64,000 bases of DNA from Guadua angustifolia. Lineage: Eukaryota; Streptophyta; Magnoliopsida; Poales; Poaceae. Positions 31,850-43,800 of this stretch are shown here, in pieces. The stretch lies in assembly GCA_036346375.1 (NCBI GenBank), contig CM070500.1:74838525-74902524 (forward strand), written 5' to 3'. Under the pieces are notes generated by a model. It had not been told where the DNA came from and made no database searches. It saw only the letters and a list, made by a program, of their open reading frames with translations. A program made the translations under genes and the position numbers. Within the stretch, counting starts at the first letter, position 1; each line of letters starts with the position of its first letter.

Positions 31850-34140
31850 GAAGGGTCAACTGCAATGTACTAAGTTAGATGTCTTACGATGATGGAGACA
31901 ACGTGTGCGGTAGCGGGGTTTGGTACTACGAGCTGCCCATCCACGATCTTTTTCCTCATGGCAAGATATAGGAACACCGATTACTTGTCTTTTTCCTAGA
32001 TAGTCCATACAGAACTCAATAACCTCTTCGGTCGCATAACTTTCAACAATATTACCCTCAGATTTCGACCGATTCCTCACATAGGACTTTAATATACCCA
32101 TGTACCTCTCAAACAGATACATGTAACAAAGAAATACAGGTCCACATATCTTAATCTTTCTAACAAGGTGAACAACAAAGTGGACCATGACATCGAAGAA
32201 CGACGAGGAAAATGCATCTCAAGATAACATAGAGTCTGCGCTACCTCGCTCTGTAAGTTGTCTAGCACATCAGGGTCAATAACCTTGCAAGAAATCGTAT
32301 TGAAGAAATAACATAGCTTCGTGATTGCCAATCTGAAATCCTCTAGCAGAATATTTTTTATTGCAACAGAAAGCATTTGGGTCATCAAGACATGACAGTT
32401 GTGGGACTTCATACCAAGTAACTTCAAATCATCCATGGACGCACGCTTCTTAATATTTGTGGAGTAGCTCGATAGAACTTTAATTCCTTGGAGGCACTTG
32501 CAGAGGTCTTCTTTCTTCTCATTCGATAAGGTGTAGTATGCAGGGGGGTGTACGGACCTTTTCCTTGCTCATCTATCACTGCAAACTTGGCCCTGATTCC
32601 CATGTAAGCCATGTTGTGGTGAGCACTGACACCATCTTTGGTCTTCCTAGGTATGTTCAGTAGGATGCCAACTAAATTATCGCAGGCAATTTTCTCAACG
32701 TGCATAACATCAATACAATGCCGGACATCTAACTCCTTCCAATATGGTAAGTCCTAAAATATCAATCTCTTCTTCCAAATGGTCATGTGGTTAACAGATT
32801 TATGGCTCTTTCCATACTGAACATTGATATCCTCCACACATGAATATACTTGCCTTCCACTCATAGGCTGCGGGGCTGAACGAACTTCCTTCTTCCCATC
32901 AGATTTGTCATCCATTTTACAGTATCGATGACTTCGAGATAAAAACCTACGGTAACCTATGTACATAGTTTTTTTAGAATTTGGCAGCCACAAGCTCTCA
33001 GTCTCCTCTTCACAAATGGGTAGGCCTGGGCATTCGGTTTTTTCGGTTTGGTTTTTTCGGTTTTTGAAAAATCCGGTTTTTGAGTTTTGAAAACCGAAAC
33101 CGAACCGAAATAACCGAATTAATTCGGTTCGGTTATTTCGGTTATTCGATTAACCGAATTTCAACTGGTTACTCCTCCCCTCCCAATCCCATTGCCTTCT
33201 CTGCAATCACGCGTGCGTACATCCATCCATAACACGATAATTGATTTGAAGATCCAACTCACTCAAGATTGATTAATTAATTGATTGCAGACCTGGGAGC
33301 TACCACGGTTCGACCTCGACGATGACCAGCGTGGCCGGGGGAGGTAGCATCACTAGCTCATCGTCGACTCATTGGTCGGGTGGAAGTTGGAACCGGAACC
33401 ACAGCTCGTCGTCGATGCTACCCCATCGCCACCGCCCAAGGACCGCACAGGTGCACGACCGAGGCTGCCGTCGCCGAGTGCCTCCGCACGTGGATAGCAC
33501 AGCAGAGGTTGCAGTTGCCGTCTCCTCTGCACAAGGACCGCTCGCGTCGTCGTCGCCTCGCCTATGTGCCTCCATGTACTAGATCCGCCGCTTACCCGAG
33601 GACCACTGCACGAGGCCCCACATGCGGCGCCACATCGCTGCGACCGCCTCCAAGCGCGATTGCGTAGCCGCCGAAGCTCCACTCGCTCCACTCCATCGCG
33701 GATTGGGAGTGGATTGAGCCCGTGAGGGAGGGAGCCGGGTAGGGTGGGACTTGCGAAGTTGCGATTGGGGAATTGAAGTCAGGACTTGCGAAGGCGAATA
33801 GCCTCGCTTTGCTGGGAATTGAAGTCTGGATTGAGCCCGCAGTGAGGGAAGGGTAGGTAGGGTTGGACTTATTATACCAGCGAGTCAATGAGGCGTAATC
33901 TGAAAAGAGTAACTATTCGTGAGGTTTATTCTTGGTTCCGATTATTTAAACCGAACCAAAACCGAAAACCGAATAGCTGAAAAAATCGACCGAAAACCGA
34001 AACAAAAAAACCAAATAATCGGTTAATTCGTTCGTTTTGCTGGCTCGTTTAAAAGTGCCCACCCCTACAAATGGGGCATACTTTGGTTCCTTTCGTACTG
34101 TAGCCCACCAAATTACCAAAGCCCAGGAAATCATTTATAG
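31850..34140 (-). pseudogene. CACTA1 TNP2 transposase, C-terminal half, interrupted
   Basis: Minus-strand order: a DFLGFGNLVGYSTKGTKVCP-like block (34139-34076), then the hAT insertion, then LWLPNSKKTMYIGYRRFL (32993 frame) and the 32705-32424 frame MHVEKIACDNLVGILLNIPR with KTKDGVSAHH. The 32436-31856 frames hold LKLLGMKSHNCHVLMTQML, LAITKLCYFFNTISCKVI and MVHFVVHLVRKIKICGPVF, typical of the TNP2-linked DUF4218-type region. Frameshifts separate the blocks. TNP2 proteins bind CACTA termini and catalyse excision; this copy cannot be functional. Confidence 0.85.
33021..34067. mobile_element. Non-autonomous hAT element, 1047 bp, inserted in CACTA1 transposase
   Basis: Ends TAGGCCTGGGCA and, on the other strand, TAGGGGTGGGCA, with exact 8-bp TSD CAAATGGG (33013-33020 and 34068-34075). 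Both subterminal regions are packed with CGGTTTTTCGG/AACCGAA repeats, and the middle (33290-33760) is GC-rich with open frames on both strands. No hAT transposase is seen. Removing it rejoins the flanking TNP2 motifs. Confidence 0.92.
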
Positions 34141-34563
34141 TGCAAAATACTATAGCTCATAGAGTAAAGTGTTACTCTATAAGTCCGTCAACAATTAACC
34201 TCCTAAAACAAACACTCAATTATCAAATGGCATAACCCAAAACATCACTTGTGGCGCTTGATAGATAACGAACAACACATAATATGGATTTTTGATATAC
34301 TCCATATTGAACATAAAATTCAGTAAACTGACTACTGAAAATCCATAACATATTTGAAACTGCTCCTCTCAAAATGTCAATACAAAAAATTCTCGTGCTG
34401 CCAATGGAATATAAATTGCAATAGACCCTCATACTGAGCAAAGACAATAAAACAACAGTGTAGTATCCACGCAAAAATAAACTCTTTCTTACACTTCAAA
34501 CCTTTAACTCAAACTGATATTGGAGCAAAATCTTCACTAAAAAAATTTCGAAGAGTATAATGC

Positions 34564-34568
34564 TACCA
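34564..34568 (+). repeat. Left target-site duplication of the copia solo LTR (TACCA)
   Basis: TACCA is repeated at 36244-36248. Confidence 0.95.
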
Positions 34569-36243
34569 TGTAGGATCAAGGATAACCGACTAGAGTGGGG
34601 GTGAATAGAAGGTTTTTAAATTTTTCTACTCTAATTTCAATTTTAAGGATCACTAAACACAAATAGCAATTTTAGCACATTTAATACCGAGCAATTCTAA
34701 TGATCACTAAATTATCTCAACTACTCAAGTATTCCCAAACACAAATCTATACTAAACAAGATACTCAAATAGCTTGATTTTAACTTTACTCAAAGGAATA
34801 AGAAATGCAAACTACAATAGATGAACACAAGAATTTTATCCCGTGGTCTCGGAGACTTGCCGGTCTCCCCTACTCCACGTTGAGATGACTTGAACTTCTT
34901 CAAGCCGGCTCCACCCGCTTGAGCCTTCCTCAATCACTCGTGGTAGCTCTTCCCCACTTTGGGTAGGCGAGCTCCTTGTCTTCACAACGATCGGGCCTTC
35001 ACACAAGCTTCTTTGTGAAGATCACCGAATCCACACGCCTCCAAGCCGTCCAGGAGGCGGCAACCTCCAAGAGTAACAAGTTTGACGCTTGCTTGAGGTC
35101 GAATCGAGTGTCTAAAGGCTCACACGAAATGCAACACTCAATTTTTCTCCTTACTTGCACTAAATGCGAAATGAATGCACAAGAGGGAGGAGAGAACTTT
35201 GCAAGAGCTCAAGTATGTTCAATAATGCCCAAGTGTAGTTGTAGATGGCAGGTGGAGAGGTATTTATAACCCCAACGACCAAAACTAGCCGTTTGAGCTC
35301 GAAATCCTGACTAAGTCAGATTTTCGGTGCTACCACCCATGTAGGACCGGTAGCACGGGCTCCATCCCTGTGAGTGCGTCAAAGCATTTAATGCATTGAC
35401 AGAGGCCGTTGCTCAGGAGATCCGGTGCTACAACCCAACTGGGACCAATAACACCGGGCTACTGTTCAATTCTAGAGCAAAACAGAATCCTCTCTGGAAT
35501 TTCCACACCGTGACCTAGAGCTGGTGCTACCGCTGCCCCGGTAGCACCGGGCTACCATGGGCGGTAGCACCGCCCTTCAAGAAATTTCAAAAGACACCCT
35601 ACTGGAATTTTTACACCGGGCCAAGAGGCGGGTGCTACCGCTACCCCGGTAGCACCGGGCTACCATGGGTAGTAGCACCGCCGACTGGACCCAAAACGGT
35701 GTGTCTCTGGAATTTTTACACCGGGCCAAAAGGCCGGTGCTATCGCTACCCCGGTAGCACCACCTTCCTGGACCCCAAAACAACCCCTCTCGGGTTTTTA
35801 CACACCGGCCTAGGGGCCGGTGCTACCGCTACCCCGGTAGCACCGGGGTTTTAGAGACTCTCTTTAGGATTTATCAAGGTTTATAAAAATGAAATCCTAT
35901 GTGACAATGCATGAGTGTAATTAATTGATTTGAGCCTTTAGACATTCAAACGACACCAAGATAACATCAAACCCCTCTTAATAGTACGGTCCTATTTCTA
36001 TTAACTCAATCTTTTCTCCAAACTCCGAGATCGGTAAAATGACTAGAAAAATATCCTTAGATGTTTACCTTTGATGCTTGATTTACAATTTTGATCTTCT
36101 TTTGCTTCATCTTCATGCTTCCATGATTACAAATCCTTGAGACTAACCTATTTCAATATGCTTAACAAAAATGTTAGTCTCTTAAACATGATTGTCATTA
36201 ATTACCAAAACTATGAAGTACTTTCGGGGCCTAGATGCTTTCA
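34569..36243 (-). mobile_element. Ty1/copia solo LTR, 1675 bp
   Basis: On the minus strand it starts TGAAAGCATCTAGGCCCC and ends in the copia-style CACCCCCACTCTAGTCGG...GATCCTACA. It is flanked by the 5-bp TSD TACCA with no internal sequence. This is a solo LTR left by LTR-LTR recombination. Open frames inside it are not genes. Confidence 0.93.
35400..35855. repeat. About 100-bp tandem repeats inside the copia solo LTR
   Basis: Four to five imperfect units, each built of GGTGCTACCGCTACCCCGG, TAGCACCGGGCTACCATGG and TGGAATTTTTACACCGGGCC. The GGTGCTACC/GGTAGCACC pairs are inverted within each unit, so every unit can form a hairpin. Confidence 0.85.
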
Positions 36244-36289
36244 TACCATCAAGGTGTCGTCAAATTCCAAACACTACTGCAGAAATATA

Positions 36290-36720
36290 CATCACAATCG
36301 GTTCTTTTTTGTCATCACAGTCAGTTCTAGTGAAGACATAAAGTCATTAGACAGTGACGAGGCGGCCCTATCACAGTCGGTTCTTGCCTAATTGTGATGA
36401 GGGGGTCATCTCTATTGGTTGTTTGTAAGAAGTGATAGAGATGATCACCTCATCTCTATCGGTTCTCATAAGGAACGGATAGAAATGAGGATTCATCTCT
36501 ATCGGTCCTTTGTAAGAAACGATAGAGATGACCAACTCATCTCTTGGTCATCTTTATCGCTTCTTACGGTTCTCATCTCTATTAGTTCTTTCTAAGAAGC
36601 GCAGAAGGAAGCGATGGAGATGAGGTAGTCATCCCTATCACTTCTTACAAAAAATCGATAGAGATAACCCCCTCATCTCTATCGCTTCATTCTGAGAACC
36701 GATAGAGATGAGGGAGTGTG
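36290..36720. repeat. Left subterminal repeat array of CACTA2
   Basis: Eight or more copies of CATCTCTATCGGTTCT-like units and their inverts (AGAACCGATAGAGATGAG) are arranged as hairpins. Such arrays are the usual transposase-binding sites of CACTA elements. Confidence 0.85.
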
Positions 36721-36939
36721 TTGTTTTTCAATTCACCCTCCTAAATCAGCATATATTGTACATAGTATGCACATATCACATTCTCACAACATAAATTATA
36801 CACATTACGTACATATCACATTCACATAATACAAACACTTTATTACAACATATCACATTCATTCATAAAATAGAACTCAAACATGCTTAATAGTCAGTAC
36901 ACATGCAATCGCATTCATATATGTAATATTGTTCACATA

Positions 36940-37844
36940 TGGACTAGTAGGATCTTTCAGGATCTCTAAACCTATCGTCCTTCGAGGTAACTTCTATCCA
37001 GTACCACTGGTATAAGTGGCCTCGTAATTTGTTGAGTGCAGAACTTTCTAAGCTCTTTAGAGGGATATTGATATGCTGCAAAATAAAAATGAGTGCTCTA
37101 ATTTAATTTTTGAAATTTCTATGTGAAAGACTAAGTGTATTATTATATATGTACATATAACTTAGGGAAAAAGTCTGAGCCGCCAACCATGATCAACATG
37201 TGTTGCATGACGTATAAGCTGCAGAGGTTGTCGATGCCCGGTTGATGACACTATGAAAAAAAATTAAGAGATAAAGAATAGATGTCAGAAAATATTAATC
37301 CTATATACTGTATGCACTTATATCATGAAGCGCACATACTCGAGCTTGGAGCTCTTTTTGTCATCGTGTGTCCATCCTTCAGTGACGTAGTCCAAGAAAC
37401 CCCTATATACATTGGATAGATACCATTGAGTCAAAAAATAAACATAGTTAAATATAGAAAGTGTTAGGTAAGAGTAGTGCACTTACTTCTTCAAAGCAGA
37501 CTTAATTGTGTAGGCTATCGGTCTCTTCTCGAGCGAGTTAAAAGTGTAGACTTTGTTGTCAATCAGAACAGCATGAGTAGAACTCAATAGTTGCTTATTA
37601 AATGGTATGCAGTGAAGGAAATAAGTTTACATACAAGTAATTGAAGGGTAAAGTAGCACTTACTCATTGTGGTTGCGGGAGTAAAACGAAGTCCTTCTTC
37701 GACTCAGCTTTCAATGCCCCCTTGATGTAGCCGGCAATGAACTCTGGTTGAAGCCTAGTTATGGTCATGGACACAAGCTCAGGGTCAACTAACCCAACTA
37801 GTTGTCAATTCATCACGACTCACTGCCTCATTGCCCTGTAACTC
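36940..37844 (-). pseudogene. CACTA2 second gene, Ulp1-like C48 peptidase, C-terminal half
   Basis: Minus-strand exon-like pieces in order: DPELVSMTITRLQPEF with ESKKDFVLLPQPQ (37780-37665), NKVYTFNSLEKRPIAYTIKS (about 37570-37488), GFLDYVTEGWTHDDKKSSKL (about 37405-37340), CHQPGIDNLCSLYVMQHMLI (about 37251-37162) and IPLKSLESSALNKLRGHLYQ (about 37080-36970). The Cys in DNLCSLYV matches the catalytic-Cys position of Ulp1/C48 proteases. Pieces are separated by intron-like AT-rich DNA. SUMO-protease-like genes are a known extra cargo of plant CACTA and MULE elements. The N-terminal half is missing, cut by element B. Confidence 0.65.
37785..37844 (+). repeat. 60-bp exact repeat, copy 2 (CACTA2 side)
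   Basis: Identical to 30361-30420. The right edge is the insertion point of gypsy fragment B. The left side continues into the Ulp1-like half. Confidence 0.97.
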
Positions 37845-38724
37845 TGATGAGGACATCACTAGCATGGATACGACCAGTGTGACCGCAGCCCCTCCTTCCT
37901 CTTCGGCCGCTCCAACGACTCATCGACGCCGCTCCATCTTCGCCACATACGATCGACGCCGCGCATCTTTATCGCCGAAAGGCCTTAATCCAAAAGTTCA
38001 GCTATTCAAGCCCACATCAACAGACAAGGGCCTCAAGCACACACCCGAGGACAGCCCACGCGTCAAGGAAGGCCCATATGGAAGCCCAAGATGCCAAAGT
38101 CCGGTTCGGCCATCCAGCAGCAGGCCAACTTCAAACGGGCATAACTCGGGCTCCCGGACTCCGTTTTTAGCGTGCGACTACCCGTTTGAAAGCTTAGGAG
38201 ATAAGCTTTCTAATGGATCCAGCCCCACTTCCAAATTCACTCCAGAACGATAGGAAAATGCGGAACAATGTCACGGGCCAGAAATTCAGGGTGCTGCGTC
38301 ACCTCACTTTTGGGCCTATGGCCCATGTATCTTAGGGTTTTGTGGCCACCACCCTTTTGGCTGCCCTACACCTCCTGGCCGTCTATATATGTGGCCGCCA
38401 CCGCTTTTACGCTTAGGTTTTGTTGTGTTTTGTAGACCCTTCAGCGCTCCTCTCGTGTTCAGGTGTCGACTAGACCACCGTGACAGAAACAAAACCTCAC
38501 CTTTGTATCTTTGAGATTATTGATTGGAATTGCTCTCACCTTGTTCTTGCTTGTTCTCGGTCTGCAGCGTACAAGGATCGATCGGGTTTTGATTCGGTTG
38601 ATCGCCTCGTGTGGTGACGCTGCGATTGTTTGGTTGTCGATCTCGTGGTTAGTAGCCGTCCATCTACTTCGGCACCATCAAACCGACGATCGTTCTCATC
38701 GAAGATCGGGCCGAGCCCCGCGCA
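37845..38724 (+). repeat. 5' LTR of gypsy fragment B (880 bp)
   Basis: TG..CA ends, a TATA-like ctatatatg near 38387, and a primer-binding site downstream. No partner LTR is in the window. The open frame 37831-38253 lies within it and is not a gene. Confidence 0.75.
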
Positions 38725-38729
38725 TCAAG

Positions 38730-38740
38730 TGGTATCGAGC
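38730..38740 (+). other. Primer-binding site of gypsy fragment B
   Basis: TGGTATCGAGC, five bases after the LTR end, is a near match to the initiator-Met tRNA primer site TGGTATCAGAGC used by many plant retrotransposons. Confidence 0.65.
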
Positions 38741-39863
38741 GACGGTTGCCTGGTGAGAACACCCTTATCTTTGTTTAGTTCATCTTGTTCGCCCTAGAGT
38801 CCGTAAAAACAGCCCCAAAAAAATCTGTTCGTCGTGTGTTTGATCTAATCCGAGCCCTTTTGGCCTTTTACTATTACGCCTAGTTTAATTCTTGTTGAAT
38901 TTGCGTTGCATCGTCGTGTCGTTGCTGGTCTTAGTGTTTTGATCTTTAGAGTTTCGAGTTCTTGTCACGTTCTTGTCACCGAGTTGAACTCCATCGCGTC
39001 GTCACGTCCAATTCGGATCCTCCTCTGTCCAGTTCGGTATTTTGGTCATAACTCCCTCATACGAACTCGGATTTTTCTGTTCTTGTACTTTCCTGAAAGC
39101 TTGAGAAATTATCTACAACTTTTTCCATTGTGAAACTTTCCAGAAACGCCGTCTTCTTGCCCAAAATTGCGTTGGATTAGAATCTGTTTTCGTCCTGGAT
39201 TTTCTGAGCAGTCTGTATTTCGGGGTCAATATCTCTGGCTTCCCTTATCAAAAATAGACGTTCCATATATGCAAATCGATCAGCTCGAAAAGATCTACAA
39301 CTTTCCAGTTATACTTTTTTCCATTGGAAGCCAGTAAAAACCCGAAAACAGCGTTTGAAGTTTCTGCATAGCAGATCTGTTTGCAGCAGAAATAAAGTTT
39401 GAGTTGTAATTCATCATATGTGCCACTTGTTGATATAGAAGGAAGAAAAATTAAAAAAAAAGGCAAGTGCATATAAAAGAGCCGACTAAAAGGTGGAAAA
39501 AAGCCCTAGCTATTTGCTTGTGTGCTGTGGTCATTCTGTTTGTTTCGTGACTTCATTGGTGTCGGCTCGCTCTCTAGAACGGTCTAGCCTAGGACCAAAA
39601 GTACCGCCGCTGAACGTTCTTTCAACTTGTTTTGGCTAGTGTGGTTCTAGTATATCCTTTATGACATATTATACCTATCCAAGCTCCACCTACTATTAAC
39701 CACAGAGAAGCACTTTGCAATCGCTTTGTCACCCCGAAAGTGAATTACCATTATCTACCGATTGAAACTTGAAAAGTCGAGGTAAAAATGGGTAAGAATT
39801 GGTGTAAGCTTGACTGGAGATCCTCCACGTCCAATATTAGTAGTTCATAGGAATTAATTTCTT

Positions 39864-40660
39864 GTGAGTTCTCTGCTTGTTGCCTCTAACAATGGCGGTT
39901 CACATAGCAAGACAACTTATGAGGATGATATTGAGGATTGTCCATGCTTGATGAAGAGAAAAGAAATGCGAAAACTTAAGCTACTTGAGTCCCTCAGAAA
40001 TCAAAGGGTGAGATTCGAGCATGGGATTATCCTTCACCAAGAATGAGAACACACCATCAAGAAAGATTTGAAGCCTACCTCACCCAAGAAGAAGGATAGT
40101 AAGTGTATTTCAATATGTAACGATAAGAATGTGCTTGCTATTCCCGACTAATCCTCAGAGGCAAGAATGATCAAGATGGTGTGCACCGAAAGTGCGCAAT
40201 GACAGACAACTACATGAGCCTCATGTCTCATCGCCACTTAGTGCACCAAGGAGCATGCCAATGAAACTCAACGCAACAACTTATTCCAAACTAAGTTTGT
40301 TGTGCAAGAACGGCGGTACACGCCATCATTGATGGAGGAAACCGAGCAACCTCGAAGTCTACACATGGTCGAGAAGCTTGGCTTGACCACGACTCCACTT
40401 CGCAACCTTACTCAATGGAATGGTTCAACTCAAGTGGTAAGGTTGGTAACACAAACCGGCGAAGTTCCTGTCTCTATTGGTTCATACCATGATCATGTTT
40501 ATTGTGATGTCGACCTATGGAATCGGTTCACTTTTATTGGGTAGACCTTGGTTATATGATGTTGATGCTATTCACTATGGTAGAACCAATCAATATACTT
40601 TCAAGTTTAATGGGAAGAAAATGATTTTGAATCCAATGACTCTGAGCTAGCCAAAATTAA
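39864..40660 (+). pseudogene. Gag/protease remnant of gypsy fragment B
   Basis: The 40302-40544 frame holds HMVEKLGLTTTP and VSIGSYHDHVYCDV. After a frameshift comes GRPWLYDVDAIHYGRTNQYT, then KFNGKKMILNPMT. These are the retropepsin-like region of grass chromovirus-type gypsy pol. The active-site loop itself is not preserved. Upstream, 39864-40046 (DIEDCPCLMKRKEMRKLKLL) is broken gag or linker. Confidence 0.7.
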
Positions 40661-40829
40661 TGCAAAACGAACTAATGGTAAAGAACATGAGGATGACAAA
40701 CATGTTAGTGATGTACAACAATCTGAACAAATGTTAAAGAAAGTAGTTCTTTTAGATAAGACTGCTTTCACATGATATTGCTTTGCGAATCTCCTTGCCT
40801 TCCTGCTGCCACTAACCTTTCGCTTAACC

Positions 40830-43800
40830 TGGCATCATTATCCATCTGAAATTAGAGTTCAATCTTTCATCGTCCAAAGTCAAAATTCCTAATTAGATCC
40901 TTATTAGAAATTTCACCCGAGTTCCAAAATGCTCTAAAATCTCAAAACCTATTGAGTTAGGTTCCAAATATTCTAAAATGATTTTGGGAATTGTTCCAAG
41001 ATTTTTAGAATCTCTCTGGTATTTTATCCCTCGTGGTCTTTCATCAAAATCAGTATATTCGTTCCGGAATAATCTAAATTTCAAAATTCATCAAAATTTA
41101 GTGAAACCAATTTTATTGGGTTGTAAATAATCTCTAGTATTTTTACGAATTTTTCCAGGATTTTTAGATCATTTTTACTATTTTATTCCTCGCGCTTTTG
41201 TCTCTTCATTTCTTCCAACCAATGAGAAAGCGACACGTGGCATGTTACTGTTCATCTTCTTCCACCTCCGCCCAGCCACTTCCAGAGCACGAATTTTTCT
41301 TCCGTTCATGGCCCTCCAAATTCAAATCATCATAACTTCTCGTTTCCTCCACCAAATCATGCGTGGTTGGATCCGTTACGAAGAGGGAGACGAGGAGAAC
41401 CCATTTTCCATGACTATTTATCTTTCAACCCACCAAAATTTGATTAATTGACTGGAAACCGTTTTGCACTAAAACTTCAATAACTCGGCCGTTTCTCAAC
41501 GAAACGATGAGCTTCCACTTCTCAAACGTGCGTATTGACGTCCTCTACCCCGTGCTCACCTTGCCCCATTGTTCCTGTGGCATTCCCTTCTCCAAAACTC
41601 ATGAAAACCGACGTCCGGCGTCCTCCAAAGACACCGACAAGCCATCTCTTATTCCGGTGAGTTTCTAGACAAATCAACCACGTCACTTTGCGCCTTTTAC
41701 CTCCGTGATCACAACCAATCAATTGGATTTGATTTTCGTTGCAGTTTGACACCGGATTTCGAGTTTGTTCGTCGTCGGCCGTCGCTCCGTTCGTCGTCGA
41801 TTTCTTCCAATCCGGTAACTTCTAGCGCAATTCCTTTTAGCCATAGAATCACCTTGTCATTCTCTACGCGATGCTCTCTTTCGTTTCACGAAATTTCGAG
41901 TTTTTGTGCGGATTTGACCGTGGTGCCACCGGCTCATTTTTGGACGTCGCCGGTCTCGCCTTGTTGCTGCCGTTCCGGACCTTCTCGCCGCCGGCCTGCA
42001 TGCGCCCTACCTCCGCCTCGCCCCGCCGCACCATTTCCCAGCCCCGGCCGCCGCCGCCTGTGCACATGCGCCCCTCCCTGCGCGCCTCTCCTAGCCGCGC
42101 CTCCTTGCCGCGCCGCCCTGGCCGCCGCCCTCCGGCGAGCCCCCACCGGCGAGCCTCTCCTTCTTTCCCTTGGCCTCTCCTCCATTGCTATTGCTTCCAT
42201 GGCCATGGCTTCTCCCTTGTTCTTTCCTCTGTACAGAGCTTGTGGTGAAGAAGGCCAAGACAATGACGACTGGGACCCGCATGGAAGAGACTCAAGAGAA
42301 ATCAGGAAAACAGAGAAAAAGAAAAGATTCCGCGGAATATTCCTCGGTTTCTAATTTTCAGGATTTCCGAAATTCAAACACTTATATCTTTTCCGTCCGA
42401 ACTCGGATTGACCCCATTCAAATTTTTAAATTCATCTAAATTCAAGATCTTTCTGCCAGTGCTAATTTTGTAATTTTTGGATTTATCCTATTTTATTTTA
42501 TTTATTTGGTTGTCTTGCTTTATGCAGAAGTTGCCAGAAGAGTTTGCGGATCCGACGCTGTCGTTGACCCTCAAGACTTCGACGCCTCCGCTGTAACTGA
42601 AGGCAAGTCTTCCTTGACGCATTTTGTACCCAGTTTTGTAAATGCTTTTGTAACTGTTTCTTTAAACATGCATTGCTATTTACATAAAAGAATGATGTTA
42701 ACGTTAGACTGTTAGCTATACCTGTTGTTTATACCCCTTTGATATTGTATCCATGAACCTTTGTCGCCTTTAGAACAAGTATTCCATCGTAGTAAATATT
42801 CTTGATTAAATAATCTTTGATTAGAATGGAAATTGGAGCTAGAACCCGCTTTTATTGGAGATTACATGGATATTAGTGTTGATGGGGATTAATAATTATT
42901 ATAGTGATCTAAGAATGTTGATGATTGAAATATTGTGAAGTTGGATTGTTAATATTTGTGGGAAGTTATTATTGAGGAGATGATTAAGAAAATAAATCTT
43001 GGTTGAAATATGGATGGTGATAATCATATGTGAATTGATTGATTAATATGGAATATCGTGATTGGTTAAGATTAAATGGTTATGATCATAGAACTACCAT
43101 TGTCAATGGATTAAAGTAGATGATTTTGAGAGTAATATTTGGGTGGTTTAGTAATTAATATTATGAAGTATTCTCGATTGCACTAAATGGATAATAGTGA
43201 GAATCATACTTATGGGTTAAATAGATAATGTTGAGAATCATATTCAGTGAATTAATGTAGATGATATTGCGAAGTATTCTTGGTGGATTTAGTGAATAAT
43301 ATTGCGAAGTATTCTTGGTGGAATTAGTGAATGATATTGCGAAGTATTATTGGTGGATTTAGTGAATGATATTGCAAAGTATTTTTCGTGGATTAAGTGG
43401 ATGATAAGATTGATCAATACAAGAATGATGGATAAATCAATAATGTAATTTATAGTTCTAGGAAGATATTTCATATTCAGTGATAATTGTAGCTTAATAT
43501 GATTTTGGAGTCATGATTACTCTTGATATAGACTTCACTTGTTGGAATATCATATTGGGTTGAATTATGCAAGTGCCATGACAATAATGTGAGATCTTGG
43601 TGACTTCATGATTTTAGGAGATTACATAATTGATTATAATAATTTTTATCAACACTGAGAATTGAAGTTTATTAAATAACTATTGGTGGAATAGAGTAGT
43701 TAGGTAGAAATGCTTATGCTTGCAAGCAGTCAAGATATACACCTATGGGTGGGGATTCTTTATAAACCCTTGCAAACTTGTGTTGGAAAATATAGGCAAA

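Larger units (their letters stand above)
30361..34568 (-). mobile_element. CACTA1: partial CACTA (En/Spm-type) element
   Basis: On the minus strand it carries the second half of a TNP2-type transposase (34139-31850, interrupted by a hAT element) followed by the first part of a second gene (about 31830-30361). The 3' terminus and its terminal inverted repeat are missing, cut off by LTR A. The sequence upstream of about 34140 is AT-rich and could be an intron. The solo LTR at 34569 interrupts it: the flank resumes at 36249. Confidence 0.8.
37845..40830 (+). mobile_element. Ty3/gypsy fragment B: 5' LTR plus gag/protease region, truncated
   Basis: The 5' LTR starts TGATGAGGACATCACTAGC at 37845 and ends CCCCGCGCA at 38724. 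A leader and gag/protease remnants follow. There is no reverse transcriptase, integrase or 3' LTR: the right end is lost where long LTR C begins. The true junction with C near 40.8 kb is not resolved. Inserted in the CACTA2 second gene. Confidence 0.75.

Noticed and set aside
33322..33888. Several overlapping frames in the hAT element core
   Set aside because: No transposase or other domain seen; reported only as a GC-rich core of possible captured origin.
37831..38253. 140-codon frame with Ser/Pro/Thr-rich product
   Set aside because: Straddles the CACTA2/gypsy B junction and lies inside the LTR of fragment B; not a gene.
41746..42354. 202-codon frame and overlapping GC-rich frames
   Set aside because: Part of long LTR C; low-complexity Pro/Arg/Ala-rich in every frame.
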